Positions 8,622 through 17,067 of a DNA stretch of 64,000 bases are shown one piece after another. The DNA is taken from NCBI GenBank assembly GCA_003112755.1, contig BFBT01000002.1, positions 186,001 to 250,000 on the forward strand, in the 5' to 3' direction. Each line of letters starts with the position of its first letter. Within the stretch, counting starts at the first letter, position 1. The stretch comes from Lawsonibacter asaccharolyticus (GTDB lineage: Bacteria > Bacillota > Clostridia > Oscillospirales > Oscillospiraceae). The position numbers and the translations under genes were made by a program. The notes beneath the pieces are model-generated. The model was not told where the DNA came from and ran no database searches. It saw only the letters and a list, made by a program, of their open reading frames with translations.

Positions 8622-9296
8622 ATGGGAGCCTATCAAAATGCATCGCAGCTATTGCCAAAGCCGGTGTTGGCCATGGCCCGGGAGGTTAATTACAGCAAGG
8701 AAAACTACCTGATCTTGGCCCGCCGGAATAAACAGCTTCAGAAGGAGTTTCCCCAGATTTGGGAGAATATCCAGGGCTGTGCCTACTGCGCCGATGGACG
8801 CGCGCCTATCGAGTATGCCCGAGACCTGGTGGCTTCCTGGCTGGTTGAGGACTACTTCCTTCATCTGCTCACGGAGGCTGGCTATGAGGCCGCGGCTGCC
8901 GGAGCCGATAAGAAACGGACGATCCTCCAGTACTGCCAGACGGGTGCCGAATGTGATTTTCAGATCCGGCTGGGCGGACAGGTATTTCATGTGGAATTCC
9001 TGTGTGACTATACCGGCTACTGGTGTCGCACTGGCCATGTAGACCTGCGAGACGGCAAGTATAAGAAATTGCGTACCCAGCAGTCGCTGGCACTGGGCGT
9101 GGACGCCCAGCAACGGAAGGCCATTCTGCTGGATTTCCGCCAGGAGGTTCCTGGCGTACGGCGGGTGGAGGCTCACAAACCATATGGCGGAAAGCCCGCC
9201 TATGTGGTGCCGTGTCAGGAGGATGATTTCTTCCCACTGTCGCCGGACGATCTGGCAAAACATCTCCAGGCCGCGCTGTTGGCAAAGACGGCATAG
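8622..9296 (+). CDS. Hypothetical protein, possible PD-(D/E)XK nuclease fold
   Basis: 224 residues with ribosome binding site AAGGAGG. The segment ECDFQIRLGGQVFHVEF (about 116-132) has the spacing of an acidic-x-acidic nuclease core, and a lysine-rich stretch follows (RDGKYKKL). The catalytic lysine is not placed canonically, so the nuclease idea is weak. It sits between pilin and replication-relaxation genes, in its own unit with a terminator. Confidence 0.45.
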   Translation: MGAYQNASQLLPKPVLAMAREVNYSKENYLILARRNKQLQKEFPQIWENIQGCAYCADGRAPIEYARDLVASWLVEDYFLHLLTEAGYEAAAAGADKKRTILQYCQTGAECDFQIRLGGQVFHVEFLCDYTGYWCRTGHVDLRDGKYKKLRTQQSLALGVDAQQRKAILLDFRQEVPGVRRVEAHKPYGGKPAYVVPCQEDDFFPLSPDDLAKHLQAALLAKTA

Positions 9297-9302
9297 CTGC
9301 CA

Positions 9303-9333
9303 AGAAAGGCTCCATTCGGGGCCTTTCTTCTTG
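9303..9333 (+). terminator. Rho-independent terminator
   Basis: AGAAAGGCTCC / GGGGCCTTTCT hairpin followed by TCTT, just after the gene ending at 9296. Confidence 0.65.
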
Positions 9334-9341
9334 CGAGCAGG

Positions 9342-9486
9342 CAGTCTCACGGACCCGGCATAGGTCCCTGAAAGGGACCGGCCCCGGCGGGAGACATCGG
9401 CAAAGGCAAAACAGCCCGCCAGATTTTCTTCGTTAGAAAAGACCCCACCTAGACCGTAGCCAGGAAGCTCCCGAACTTTAGTTCGG
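9342..9486. repeat. Dispersed intergenic repeat (copy 2) plus AAGTTCGG hairpin
   Basis: Reads CTCACGGACC, hairpin GGTCCCTGAAAGGGACC, then TTTTCTTCGTTAGAAAAGA (ending 9446). It is followed by CCGAACTTTAGTTCGG (9473-9488), a hairpin that recurs with the same flanking sequence near 44.0 kb and partly near 41.9 kb. With the promoter below, this accounts for the 380-base gap. Confidence 0.65.
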
Positions 9487-9619
9487 TGAGAGAATCAGAT
9501 AGGTTTCCTCTGGAAACCAACTAGCAACGCCCCCTGCGAAAGACTCCCCCCTGACAAACCATGTCCGGCCAAAGACAACCTAGCACCACAACCCCAACAA
9601 ACACCGGCCATTAGCTTCG

Positions 9620-9649
9620 CCAATAGAGTGGGGGAGATTTGCATAAAAT
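9620..9649 (+). promoter_or_regulatory. Element-type promoter (weaker box A)
   Basis: CCAATAGAGT, ten bases, TGCATAAAAT; 30 bases before the TTG start at 9680. Confidence 0.55.
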
Positions 9650-9679
9650 ATAAACTAGCAAGAAAGGAGGGCTCACACT

Positions 9680-10945
9680 TTGGCAACCAGAGTAGTCGAA
9701 AAAGCATTTTCCATCATCACCCCGGAAGACCACAATGCCCTCCATGGTATTTACCGCCACCGCTGCCTCAATGACCGGCAGCTGGCTGAATATTTCTACA
9801 AAGATCTGGACGACGGCAAAAACGACTACACGCTCATGCGTATCAATGAGTTGGTAGAGAATTGGCTTATTGACGCTCACGAGTACAAGCCAGGTATTTG
9901 GGTCTATTTCCTTACTAAGCGCGGCGTTCAATATGTCCGGGAGACATCGGGGCGCATCATGTACTCATTCAAGGAGCGGAGCGGAAAGAAACAATATGAG
10001 GCATCCGCCGGCTCTTTGTGGATGAAAGACCAAATCCTGGACCACCAGTGCCGGCTCAATGACCTGGCTCTTGAGATACTTCGCACCTGCAGCCTGGATT
10101 CAGCCTGCTATAAAGACAATCTCTTCGCCACCAACTTTTGCTATGCACAGCCGGATGGCGTCCTGGAATTGCCAGACTTCCACATCTTTTTAGAGATGGA
10201 TATGGGCAATGAGGAGTCCAAGATACTTCGGGAGAAATGGACTCACTACCGTAACTACTTTCTGTCTCGTGACTACCAACTCTACCGCAAGAAGCGAATC
10301 GTCGTCCTCTTTGCCACTGAAAATGTGAAGAAGCTGGCTGCCCGGCGGAAAATTGTCATCCGGTCTCTGGCCGAGACATCCATGGACCTGCTTGGGCCCA
10401 TGTTTGAGTGCTACATTGGCAACAACGAGGAGATGATCAAGGTAGCCAGAGAATTGATCAGTGGCCAGAGCTGGCATGAGGCCACCTTTCTGGCGCAACT
10501 CAGGCAGGCAGGCGTTGCCGTGGTCAATAGGCCTCCAGAGTTTGTGCAGGCAGGGGAGAGGCTGTGTCGGCTCCCGGATAAACAGTGTATCTTGGCCATT
10601 AACGGATATAAACGGCCAGTGGCCCTGCTCAAGCGGATCGCCTACTGGGAGCAGTACACGGCTCGGCTGGACAGGACACCATATGTAAACATGCGGATGC
10701 TGGTCTTGGCGCCAAGTGAGAACGAGATATGCCGGGACCTGTTCCATTCAGGGCTGGCAAGATGCTTGAACACGAACATCCTGTTCGTGACCCTGAACCG
10801 GCTCCAGGAAAAACCGCTGCATGAGGCAGTATTCGTATTTGACCAGCTTGGTAACCAATATCACTTTACGGATCCTAATATGCGGGACTTATTTTATGAA
10901 AAGCGGCAGTACCGACCGTATGAGAATAAAACAAGGAGGGGTTGA
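9680..10945 (+). CDS. Replication-relaxation family protein
   Basis: 421 residues starting at a TTG ten bases after AAAGGAGGG. The N-terminal 110 residues look like a winged-helix domain (ITPEDHNALHGIYRHRCLNDRQLAEYF, then YFLTKRGVQYV), typical of Firmicute replication-relaxation (PF13814-type) proteins carried by conjugative elements. The rest may be nuclease-like but no catalytic set is certain. It overlaps the ribosome binding region of the ATPase gene that follows, so the two are probably co-translated. Confidence 0.65.
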   Translation: MATRVVEKAFSIITPEDHNALHGIYRHRCLNDRQLAEYFYKDLDDGKNDYTLMRINELVENWLIDAHEYKPGIWVYFLTKRGVQYVRETSGRIMYSFKERSGKKQYEASAGSLWMKDQILDHQCRLNDLALEILRTCSLDSACYKDNLFATNFCYAQPDGVLELPDFHIFLEMDMGNEESKILREKWTHYRNYFLSRDYQLYRKKRIVVLFATENVKKLAARRKIVIRSLAETSMDLLGPMFECYIGNNEEMIKVARELISGQSWHEATFLAQLRQAGVAVVNRPPEFVQAGERLCRLPDKQCILAINGYKRPVALLKRIAYWEQYTARLDRTPYVNMRMLVLAPSENEICRDLFHSGLARCLNTNILFVTLNRLQEKPLHEAVFVFDQLGNQYHFTDPNMRDLFYEKRQYRPYENKTRRG

Positions 10946-10950
10946 GTCCA

Positions 10951-12999
10951 ATGACGCAGAAGATTCTATACGCGGTCCAGTCTAAACAAATTGAAGATGT
11001 GATCAGCCGCTCCCTGACTGCTCAGACGAATGGGGCCATTGTGAGTGTCGGCTCGGCCGGCTACCGGGAGCAGGTATTACCGTCCCTAAAGCAAACGGGC
11101 GCTGATATCCTTCTGTACCGCGAGGGGCTGAAGGGTGGCACTGACATTTTTGAATTGATGAAGTCAGTCCGGGAGAATTTTCCGGAGGTACGGATCATCT
11201 TTATGGCTAATAAGCAGCCCACCACCAGCAAGCTGCTTTGTTCGCTGGTCTTTCTGGGCATCTATGATATCCTCAATGGAGACGCCATCTCGCCCGCTGA
11301 AATTGTAGACCATGTGCTGCGGCCCCGCAACTTTGGTGATGTGGCCAAGTATTTCCATGTCGAGTATATGGAAGAATACCTGCCTAACGCCCCTGTCCAG
11401 TCGGCCGAGGCTGTTGAGTCGGGCGGCAGTAAAAAGGGCGGTCTGTTTGGAGGACTGCTGAAGGGCTTTAGGCCCCTGAATACCAAGTCCGCCGACCATG
11501 CTGGCCCCATTGATATAGCTCCTGAAGTGCCCGCAGTGCCCGCCATCAAGGTCGTAGAGACGCCCCAGGTGGACAATGAGGCTATGCGCAGCGCCATGCT
11601 GGAGGCCGCCAGGCGGGAAGCCCAGACGGAGATCCCCCAGATCGTGGAACAGCAGGTCATGCTCCAGACGCTAAGTATGAAGGAAGAGATGGAGGGCCTG
11701 CGCGAGTCAGTCTCCCGGATGACGGTTGACCTGCGTGAGAAGACGGCCTCGGAGGCGTCCCTCAAGACACAGTTGGCTGAAGCCATTAAGCTGCGCCAGA
11801 ATGCCGAGGAGCAGCTGCTCAAATTCAAGGATACTGCCGAGCTGACCCTCCAGCAGCAGCAGGCTCAGCTGATTCAGCTGCAGACCTCCAAGTCGGCCGA
11901 CTGGTATAAGGAACAAACGGACAAATGGCTGGCCGAACGGGCTCAGTATAAGAACACAATTAGCGAGATGAGACAGCAGATCAATGAGCTCACTGCTACT
12001 GTAGAATCGGTCCAGGCCGACCGGGCAAGACTGGGTAAGGAACTGGAGGAGCGGGAGCAGAAGATTGAGAATATGGCTCTGTCCGTGCCCCGCGATGTGA
12101 CCCATGCTATCGATACAGTTCTGGAGGACGACTATGTAATCGTCCCAGACGATGAGGGCGAGTGCCGGCAGTTGGCCATGGGCGATGGCCGGGTAATCGC
12201 CTTCATGGGTACCAAGCATGGTGTCGGTAACTCTACTGTTGCCCTCAACACGGCTATTTCGTTGGCGAATGCCGGGTTTAAGACTTGCTTCATTGAGATC
12301 AACCGTCAGTTCCCGATGGTGGCCGGGTTCTTTGAATTCAACAATATTGCCCTAGGTCTGGATACAGCCCTAGCAGCTCTACAGCAGAATAATACAAACA
12401 TGGCTGCACGGTGTATCATCAAGCCCCATGGCGTGAAGACGGCCAATAAGAATACGGCCAAGATCTACAAACGGCTGCCTGGTCCTCTACACTTCTTGCT
12501 CTACAGCAATAAGTTTGTCAATGATTGCCGCCGGGGGACTGCAGCCTATCTATCTGAGGACGACCTGAAGAATCTGACATACTGGCTTACCGTGAAGGAG
12601 CGGTATAGTTATGTAATCGTGGATATTCAGCCTGACGACCAGAATGCCCTGGACATGTTCCTTACCAGCCCCTACCGGGTCCATCAGCTGGTTATGACCA
12701 TGACCCAGGATACCCACGGCATCCGTACAGCCGGCATTATGATTACCTCCTTGGCTCGTAGCCGGGGCGCCAACCTGGTGCAAAATATGGAGTTTGTGGT
12801 CAACCAATTCTCGACTAAAAACCGGATGACCGAAAAGACGATCTGCGATATTCTGCACATTCCCTCTCGGCGAGTCAATAAGATCAGCCTTGATAATGAA
12901 GGATATATGAATGCCAACTTTGCCATGGTGCCCTATGTCCTGTCCAATGGCAAGAATAAGCAGGAGTATATGGACTTACGGATGCATCTGGGCAGATGA
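10951..12999 (+). CDS. CpaE/TadZ-like ATPase with receiver-like N-terminus and coiled coil
   Basis: 682 residues from the ATG after AAGGAGGGG. Residues 1-130 look like a receiver-type alpha/beta domain. Residues about 200-380 form a long Glu/Lys/Gln-rich coiled coil. Residues about 405-682 form a MinD/ParA-type P-loop domain. The Walker A reads GTKHGVGNST: the signature lysine is present but the usual GK[ST] lysine is asparagine, so ATP hydrolysis may be lost, as in atypical TadZ proteins. CpaE/TadZ proteins position pilus or secretion machinery at the cell pole, which suits the pilin-like neighbours. Confidence 0.7.
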   Translation: MTQKILYAVQSKQIEDVISRSLTAQTNGAIVSVGSAGYREQVLPSLKQTGADILLYREGLKGGTDIFELMKSVRENFPEVRIIFMANKQPTTSKLLCSLVFLGIYDILNGDAISPAEIVDHVLRPRNFGDVAKYFHVEYMEEYLPNAPVQSAEAVESGGSKKGGLFGGLLKGFRPLNTKSADHAGPIDIAPEVPAVPAIKVVETPQVDNEAMRSAMLEAARREAQTEIPQIVEQQVMLQTLSMKEEMEGLRESVSRMTVDLREKTASEASLKTQLAEAIKLRQNAEEQLLKFKDTAELTLQQQQAQLIQLQTSKSADWYKEQTDKWLAERAQYKNTISEMRQQINELTATVESVQADRARLGKELEEREQKIENMALSVPRDVTHAIDTVLEDDYVIVPDDEGECRQLAMGDGRVIAFMGTKHGVGNSTVALNTAISLANAGFKTCFIEINRQFPMVAGFFEFNNIALGLDTALAALQQNNTNMAARCIIKPHGVKTANKNTAKIYKRLPGPLHFLLYSNKFVNDCRRGTAAYLSEDDLKNLTYWLTVKERYSYVIVDIQPDDQNALDMFLTSPYRVHQLVMTMTQDTHGIRTAGIMITSLARSRGANLVQNMEFVVNQFSTKNRMTEKTICDILHIPSRRVNKISLDNEGYMNANFAMVPYVLSNGKNKQEYMDLRMHLGR

Positions 13000-13003
13000 T
13001 ACA

Positions 13004-13036
13004 GGAGCCGTCCTTAAAGGACGGCTCTTTTTTTCT
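13004..13036 (+). terminator. Rho-independent terminator
   Basis: AGCCGTCC TTAAA GGACGGCT hairpin with eight T residues, directly after the ATPase gene. Confidence 0.9.
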
Positions 13037-13064
13037 GCCGACAGGGGAGAGGTGGTTCAAGCCT

Positions 13065-13190
13065 TTTTTAACGAAGAAAGTGGCGGGGAGGTCCTTTCTT
13101 ACTGGAAGCTGTGACTTTCAAAGAAAGCCATGTGGTGGCCGCGGGCCGGCTCCCGTCGGGAGCCTATGCCGGGTCCGTGAGGCATACTGG
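13065..13190. repeat. Dispersed intergenic repeat, copy 3
   Basis: Begins TTTTTTAACGAAGAAAG, continues TGGCGGGGAGG, carries an inserted GACTTTC/GAAAGCC hairpin (see the second hairpin family), then GGCTCCCGTCGGGAGCC and GGGTCCGTGAGG. Most complete copy of the family. Confidence 0.75.
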
Positions 13191-13289
13191 CTGTACTTCC
13201 AGACTTGGATGGGTTGTTTTTTCTAGCGTTGGCAGCAACGATTTTCTGACCGGCCGTTTTGGAGAACAATTTACTGGGCCGACGCCGAT

Positions 13290-13319
13290 GGAATGGGTTG
13301 TAGCAGCTTTGCATAGTAT
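13290..13319 (+). promoter_or_regulatory. Element-type promoter
   Basis: GGAATGGGTT, ten bases, TGCATAGTAT. Leader then reads CACTTTTGGGGACATAAATACATATTTGGAGG to the ATG at 13374 in broken segments: conserved TTTTGGGG and AATACATATTT blocks. Confidence 0.65.
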
Positions 13320-13373
13320 TCCTAGCAGAACCACACTTTTGGGGACATAAATACATATTTGGAGGAAAATAAC

Positions 13374-13811
13374 ATGAAGGTTCGCAAGAAAATTTCTGAG
13401 GTTATGGTCATCAGCTGCGAAAAGATAATGCCTCTTCCTGCTATCCTGGATAAAGCATATCCCTGCTGCCCGCTGGACGAGCTGGAATTCCAGCTCTCCG
13501 ACAATGAGCTGTACGATGCGTATAGAGAGCAGCAGAAGATCTTCCTGCTTCAGGACGCGGATCGTCATCTGGAGCTTGTCGTGTTCGGGACTGAGCGCGA
13601 GGCTCTGGATGAGGAGGCCGAGGCTGCTGAGCTGTCCTCTTTCCAGGAGCAGTATGGGTTCTCCTATGAGGATGCTACCAATCCGGACAGCAACTTTTAC
13701 ATTCTGGAGGAGGCTGTGGACCGGTTCCAGGACGAACAGGATTGCAACCTGCCCGAGAACGAGGTTTGGGAGAATATCATCAGGAATATTCTCTCTGAAC
13801 TCGCGGCCTAA
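13374..13811 (+). CDS. Acidic hypothetical protein, 145 aa
   Basis: ATG placed after TTTGGAGGAAAATAAC. Strongly acidic (Glu/Asp-rich, LDEEAEAAELSS), predicted helical, no membrane segment or known motif. It is a stand-alone unit with promoter and terminator. The charge would suit a DNA-mimic or anti-defence protein, but nothing specific supports that. Confidence 0.6.
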   Translation: MKVRKKISEVMVISCEKIMPLPAILDKAYPCCPLDELEFQLSDNELYDAYREQQKIFLLQDADRHLELVVFGTEREALDEEAEAAELSSFQEQYGFSYEDATNPDSNFYILEEAVDRFQDEQDCNLPENEVWENIIRNILSELAA

Positions 13812-13821
13812 GCATGACCAC

Positions 13822-13865
13822 AAGACCCGGTGTTTCCCATTGGGGGGCGCCGGGTTGTTTTTTTG
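13822..13865 (+). terminator. Rho-independent terminator
   Basis: AAGACCCGG...CCGGGTT-type hairpin (ACCCGG/CCGGGT) followed by GTTTTTTT. Confidence 0.75.
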
Positions 13866-13879
13866 CTGTTAGGGTAGGG

Positions 13880-13975
13880 GAGGGGGTCTTATTGACAAAA
13901 AAAGTGGCGGGGATTTTGTTCTTTGCCGGATGGCATCGCGGCAGGCCGGGTCCGTGAGGTCTGTCTTTGCGTTAC
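13880..13975. repeat. Dispersed intergenic repeat, degenerate copy 4
   Basis: AAAAAAAGTGGCGGGGATTTTG, interrupted from family consensus by loss of AACGAAG, then GGCCGGGTCCGTGAGG. Confidence 0.55.
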
Positions 13976-14037
13976 TGCTGGCTGGTTGTTTTGCAAAACG
14001 AATAGCTGCACCGTTGTTGTTTTCAACAAGCAGAAAT

Positions 14038-14067
14038 AGAATTGTTTTCAGAAGATATGCATAGGAT
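14038..14067 (+). promoter_or_regulatory. Element-type promoter
   Basis: AGAATTGTTT, ten bases, TGCATAGGAT. The following 35 bases are almost identical to those after the promoter at 14464, so promoter and leader were duplicated together. Confidence 0.7.
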
Positions 14068-14159
14068 TAAATATTCCATTCCACTTTGGGATGTTTACAT
14101 ATTTTTGGCCGCTTTTGAAAGCGGCCAACAGGAGAATACATATTTTAGGAGGAATCGTT

Positions 14160-14288
14160 ATGAAGCTCGTCATCTCTCTGTTGTCGGTTATCCTGGTGCT
14201 GATCGTTCTCGGCACCCTGTTCGGAGCTCTCTCTGACATGTTCTCCGCCTACCTCAACGACCTGTTGACGGTGGGCTTGGGCGTCTGA
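14160..14288 (+). CDS. 42-aa single-span membrane peptide
   Basis: ATG follows TTAGGAGGAATCGTT. Nearly the whole N-terminal half is hydrophobic (LVISLLSVILVLIVLGTLF), then a short amphipathic tail. Its own promoter, ribosome binding site and terminator argue it is real. Small membrane peptides of this type can be toxins or pilus-assembly factors; no evidence decides. Confidence 0.6.
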   Translation: MKLVISLLSVILVLIVLGTLFGALSDMFSAYLNDLLTVGLGV

Positions 14289-14300
14289 CCTGGCAACCCA

Positions 14301-14336
14301 AAACCCCAGTGCTTCCCAACGGAGGTGCTGGGGTTT
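14301..14336 (+). terminator. Hairpin after the 42-aa peptide
   Basis: AAACCCCAG / CTGGGGTTT stem; only a short T tract follows. Confidence 0.5.
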
Positions 14337-14379
14337 CGCTATGCGCAGGAAGCATGCCTGCATGCCACACATCGGCTTC

Positions 14380-14455
14380 GGGAAAAAGCCGATGTGGCGA
14401 GGGTTATGGGCAAAGGAGAATTTCACCGCAGCTTTCTTCGTTAAAAAAGGCTTTT
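14380..14455. repeat. Dispersed intergenic repeat, partial copy 5
   Basis: CATCGGCTT...AAGCCGATG hairpin, then TTTCTTCGTTAAAAAAGG ending 10 bases before the next promoter. Confidence 0.6.
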
Positions 14456-14463
14456 TCCTCATT

Positions 14464-14493
14464 GGAATAGTTTTCAGGAAATATGCATAGGAT
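14464..14493 (+). promoter_or_regulatory. Element-type promoter
   Basis: GGAATAGTTT, ten bases, TGCATAGGAT. The leader to the ATG at 14646 is about 150 bases long and contains two inverted segments (GGCGCCTTCC; CTCCTGTAAGAGGAG), so translation control in the leader is possible. Confidence 0.7.
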
Positions 14494-14645
14494 TAAGTAT
14501 TCCATTCCACTTTGGGATGTTCAAATATAGGTTCGCGCCGCCGTAAAAAGGCGCCTTCCAGGTTTCTCTCCTGTAAGAGGAGATTTGAATATATAGGGGA
14601 AAAGCAAACAATACATAGGTGCCATGCACCGGAAGGAGAACAAAA

Positions 14646-15155
14646 ATGAAAAAGGTATTTTCTCTGTTTGTCGCTACTGCTATGAGTCTGACCATGATGG
14701 TCGCTACCGCCTCCGCTGCCGACATCGACGGCATCCACGATGCTTCCGCCGGGGAGTCACCTGTCACCTCCATCTCTACCCCTGTCGGCTACATTGAGAG
14801 CGTCGCCATTGACGCTCCTGCTGGCTACTATGAGAGCACTGATGCTCCCGAGGATTATGAGTCGATCGGCACCCCGCTTGTGGCGTGGGACTTCAGTTTC
14901 CTCGACTATATTGCCCTGGAGAAGGGCTATATGGTTGTGGAACCGAAGGAGCCGAAGGATATCCTTCGGACCTATACCACGACCGTAGACAACCTGCGGT
15001 ATACTGTCACGGTTTACCGTGATTTCGTGACTGCATGCGTTCACGACCGCACCAGCGATTTCCCTGGCGCCGTCATGGGCTACCCCTGCTATGTTGAGGA
15101 CGGAATCGTATACAGTGAGTACGATTTTGTCACCGACATTTTCGGCCGGCTCTGA
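14646..15155 (+). CDS. Secreted protein of unknown function
   Basis: 169 residues with a classic signal peptide ending TASAAD (about residue 25). The mature part has short repeats of Y-x-S/E-S-x-x-A-P (IESVAIDAPAGYYESTDAPEDYES) then a folded-looking C-terminal 90 residues. ATG follows GGAAGGAGAACAAAA. No family recognised. Likely exported and perhaps surface-exposed. Confidence 0.65.
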   Translation: MKKVFSLFVATAMSLTMMVATASAADIDGIHDASAGESPVTSISTPVGYIESVAIDAPAGYYESTDAPEDYESIGTPLVAWDFSFLDYIALEKGYMVVEPKEPKDILRTYTTTVDNLRYTVTVYRDFVTACVHDRTSDFPGAVMGYPCYVEDGIVYSEYDFVTDIFGRL

Positions 15156-15160
15156 GCACA

Positions 15161-15192
15161 AAATCCCCCGCTTCGGCGGGGGATTTCGTTTT
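15161..15192 (+). terminator. Rho-independent terminator
   Basis: AAATCCCCCG CTT CGGCGGGGGATTT-type hairpin followed by CGTTTTC. Confidence 0.85.
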
Positions 15193-15196
15193 CTCT

Positions 15197-15226
15197 GGAA
15201 TGGCTGCGGAGCCGCTTGCATAAAAC
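15197..15226 (+). promoter_or_regulatory. Element-type promoter
   Basis: GGAATGGCTG, ten bases, TGCATAAAAC, then the shared leader GTACCCAATTTGG; 48 bases before the ATG at 15275. Confidence 0.6.
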
Positions 15227-15274
15227 AATGCGGTACCCAATTTGGAAAATAGCAAATCGAAAGGAGATTCTAAC

Positions 15275-15673
15275 ATGAGTACAAAACGAGCAGTTCAGCT
15301 CGCCTCTAAGCTCCAGCACGAGGAGAATGCCCGGCTGCGGCTTCTGGTTTTCGCCTGGGCGGAGGAGTCCGAATCCTGGGCAAAGGACATGATGTCCAAA
15401 TACGGGCCCAACAACGCCCAAAAGGATGAGGCCGGATTCCGGCTGCTGTACATTCTGAACCACTATTGCCCGGCCCTGCATCATTTCCATCGGAAGCCGG
15501 ACCCGAAGCGGTTCGGTGGCGACATACCCGGCTGCAACCAGGCCATGCAGAAGTACTGGCTGGAAAACACCCAGGCCGGATTCCGTGACGAGTGGGGTAA
15601 CCTCATCCAGGAGGGTGTGAAGTACAGCGCCGAGAGCCTGTCCGCATTCCTGGAGGAAGCTGAAAAAATATAA
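15275..15673 (+). CDS. Hypothetical protein, 132 aa
   Basis: ATG follows GAAAGGAGATTCTAAC. Soluble and helix-rich with aromatic/His patches (NHYCPALHHFHRKP). No recognised domain. Single-gene unit between promoter and terminator. Confidence 0.6.
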   Translation: MSTKRAVQLASKLQHEENARLRLLVFAWAEESESWAKDMMSKYGPNNAQKDEAGFRLLYILNHYCPALHHFHRKPDPKRFGGDIPGCNQAMQKYWLENTQAGFRDEWGNLIQEGVKYSAESLSAFLEEAEKI

Positions 15674-15735
15674 AAATTAGCAAAAGGAGACTTAAAAACG
15701 AAGGTAAAAGTTATATTTTGAGAACGACTGACAAG

Positions 15736-15771
15736 GAAGACCCGAGGCTTTGGCTCCGGGTCTTTTGTTTT
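15736..15771 (+). terminator. Rho-independent terminator
   Basis: AAGACCCG...CGGGTCTT hairpin with TTTGTTTT tail. Confidence 0.8.
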
Positions 15772-15785
15772 ACAGACTTCCCGGC

Positions 15786-15831
15786 ATCCACCGAGGGCCG
15801 AAGTCCCGGCTTCAGCCGTGGGGTCCATGAC
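15786..15831. repeat. IS200/IS605-like end hairpin
   Basis: CCACCGAGGGCCGAAGTCCC followed by GGCTTCAGCCGTGGGG. The same CCGGCTTTAGCCGTGGGG-type hairpin lies near 29.72 kb and 63.59 kb, each time just after a gene end. It resembles right ends of IS200/IS605 elements, without a transposase here. Confidence 0.5.
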
Positions 15832-16158
15832 CTAACTGATCAGTAACCCACACCTTGCGCACCGTCCCAGTTTTATGGCGCATGGTTCACACAGTCGGTC
15901 ACAGGGAGTATTGCTGCTGACAATGTGTGTCCCGCAGTGGGAACAAGTCCCTTCCGAAAAGGCTGGCATCACGATACGGTGCTCACAGCGTTTGCAGGTG
16001 GTCCGCTGCCGGCGCACCAACGGGCATCCGTTGTCCTTGGTCCTGCGGGAGTACCAATTCTCGAAGCCACGCTTGCAAGTTCCATACCCTGAGCAGTTCT
16101 CTTTGCAAGCCTTGCAAGCCTCATACATTTTGCGGATGGGCATTCTGGTTGTTCCCAT
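15832..16158 (-). CDS. Multi-zinc-ribbon protein
   Basis: 108 residues from the ATG after GAGAGGAGGCG. Five or more CxxC pairs (CKAC, CKRC, CSHC, CEPC, CARC) spread over the length, suggesting three or four zinc sites. It is the last gene of the operon with radical SAM and RecD2-like genes. DNA, RNA or protein binding cannot be told apart. Confidence 0.65.
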   Translation of the reverse strand: MGTTRMPIRKMYEACKACKENCSGYGTCKRGFENWYSRRTKDNGCPLVRRQRTTCKRCEHRIVMPAFSEGTCSHCGTHIVSSNTPCDRLCEPCAIKLGRCARCGLLIS

Positions 16159-16172
16159 ATTGGCGCCTCCTC

Positions 16173-17063
16173 TCAGAAAATCAGGCTGGCCGGGTCGTCC
16201 CATTGGGAGTACAGCTTGCAATCCGGCTGCAAAATCAGGTACTTGTAGGCATCCTTCTCCGCATCCGGTAACTTGCCCTTGGCCATGCAGTCATCATCCA
16301 CAACGACTGACATGCCATCCAAGGCGTACTTGGAAGCCCCGTAGGGAAGGATGCCCAGCGGTTTACCAAAGAACCTCACATGATTGGAGATGTTCTGTAC
16401 AGTCGCCTTGGAGGCCGCGTTCTCCTTTATCCACTTGGCCTGAGGCGTGTCGCCACCGTCCGAATACAGCACTCGGCAGGTCACTTGGTTTGCGCCCAGC
16501 TGCTTGGCCCAACCGAAGAAGTCGGCCTCCCGCCTTTGGAACTGGTCAAAGGACTTGGTGAGGTTCACGCTAAGCCGCAGGGAGAAATCATATTTTTTGA
16601 TTTCCTGGCAGAGCTCAGGCAGTTTCAGGGGCACCCAGCCAGGGACGCCAATGATCTCCCGGTTGTTCTCTTCTTCCACAGCCGACACCGACAGACTGAT
16701 AAGATTTACTCCCACATGGTTGCGCAAGAACCTCAGATAGTTGTCGTCCAGCAGCACACCGGTGGTCTGCATCTCGATCCACTGGAACGGATCCCGCATC
16801 ATCTGCATAAACAACCCAAAATAGGTGAGGAACTTCCGGTTCTGCTGCGGCTCCGAATTGCCAGTGAGCATGACTGTATTGCAGCCATTATGCCGGGCAA
16901 ATTCCAGGCGCTTGAGATAGTCCTTCAGGTAAAGATCAAAAAAGGGGAGGTTGTCATCCATCTGGTTCTTGTAGCTATCACAGTGCATCTTGGACACACA
17001 GAACGCGCAGTTGTTAATGCAGCTCTTGTTGGGCACAACGACACTGAGAGACTGAATATTCAT
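16173..17063 (-). CDS. Radical SAM protein
   Basis: 296 residues. The CX3CX2C cluster motif (Cys15, Cys19, Cys22 in SCINNCAFC) binds a 4Fe-4S cluster for S-adenosylmethionine cleavage. A glycine-rich segment (VMLTGNSEP, about 64-72) matches the SAM-binding GGE-like position. No second auxiliary cluster is obvious. The substrate is unknown; placement after a helicase gene hints at nucleic-acid modification, but this is inference. Confidence 0.8.
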   Translation of the reverse strand: MNIQSLSVVVPNKSCINNCAFCVSKMHCDSYKNQMDDNLPFFDLYLKDYLKRLEFARHNGCNTVMLTGNSEPQQNRKFLTYFGLFMQMMRDPFQWIEMQTTGVLLDDNYLRFLRNHVGVNLISLSVSAVEEENNREIIGVPGWVPLKLPELCQEIKKYDFSLRLSVNLTKSFDQFQRREADFFGWAKQLGANQVTCRVLYSDGGDTPQAKWIKENAASKATVQNISNHVRFFGKPLGILPYGASKYALDGMSVVVDDDCMAKGKLPDAEKDAYKYLILQPDCKLYSQWDDPASLIF

Positions 17064-17067
17064 AGCC

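Noticed and set aside
10951..12999. Call as ParA partition protein
   Set aside because: The receiver-like N-terminus, long coiled coil and altered Walker A fit CpaE/TadZ better, and no ParB neighbour is present.
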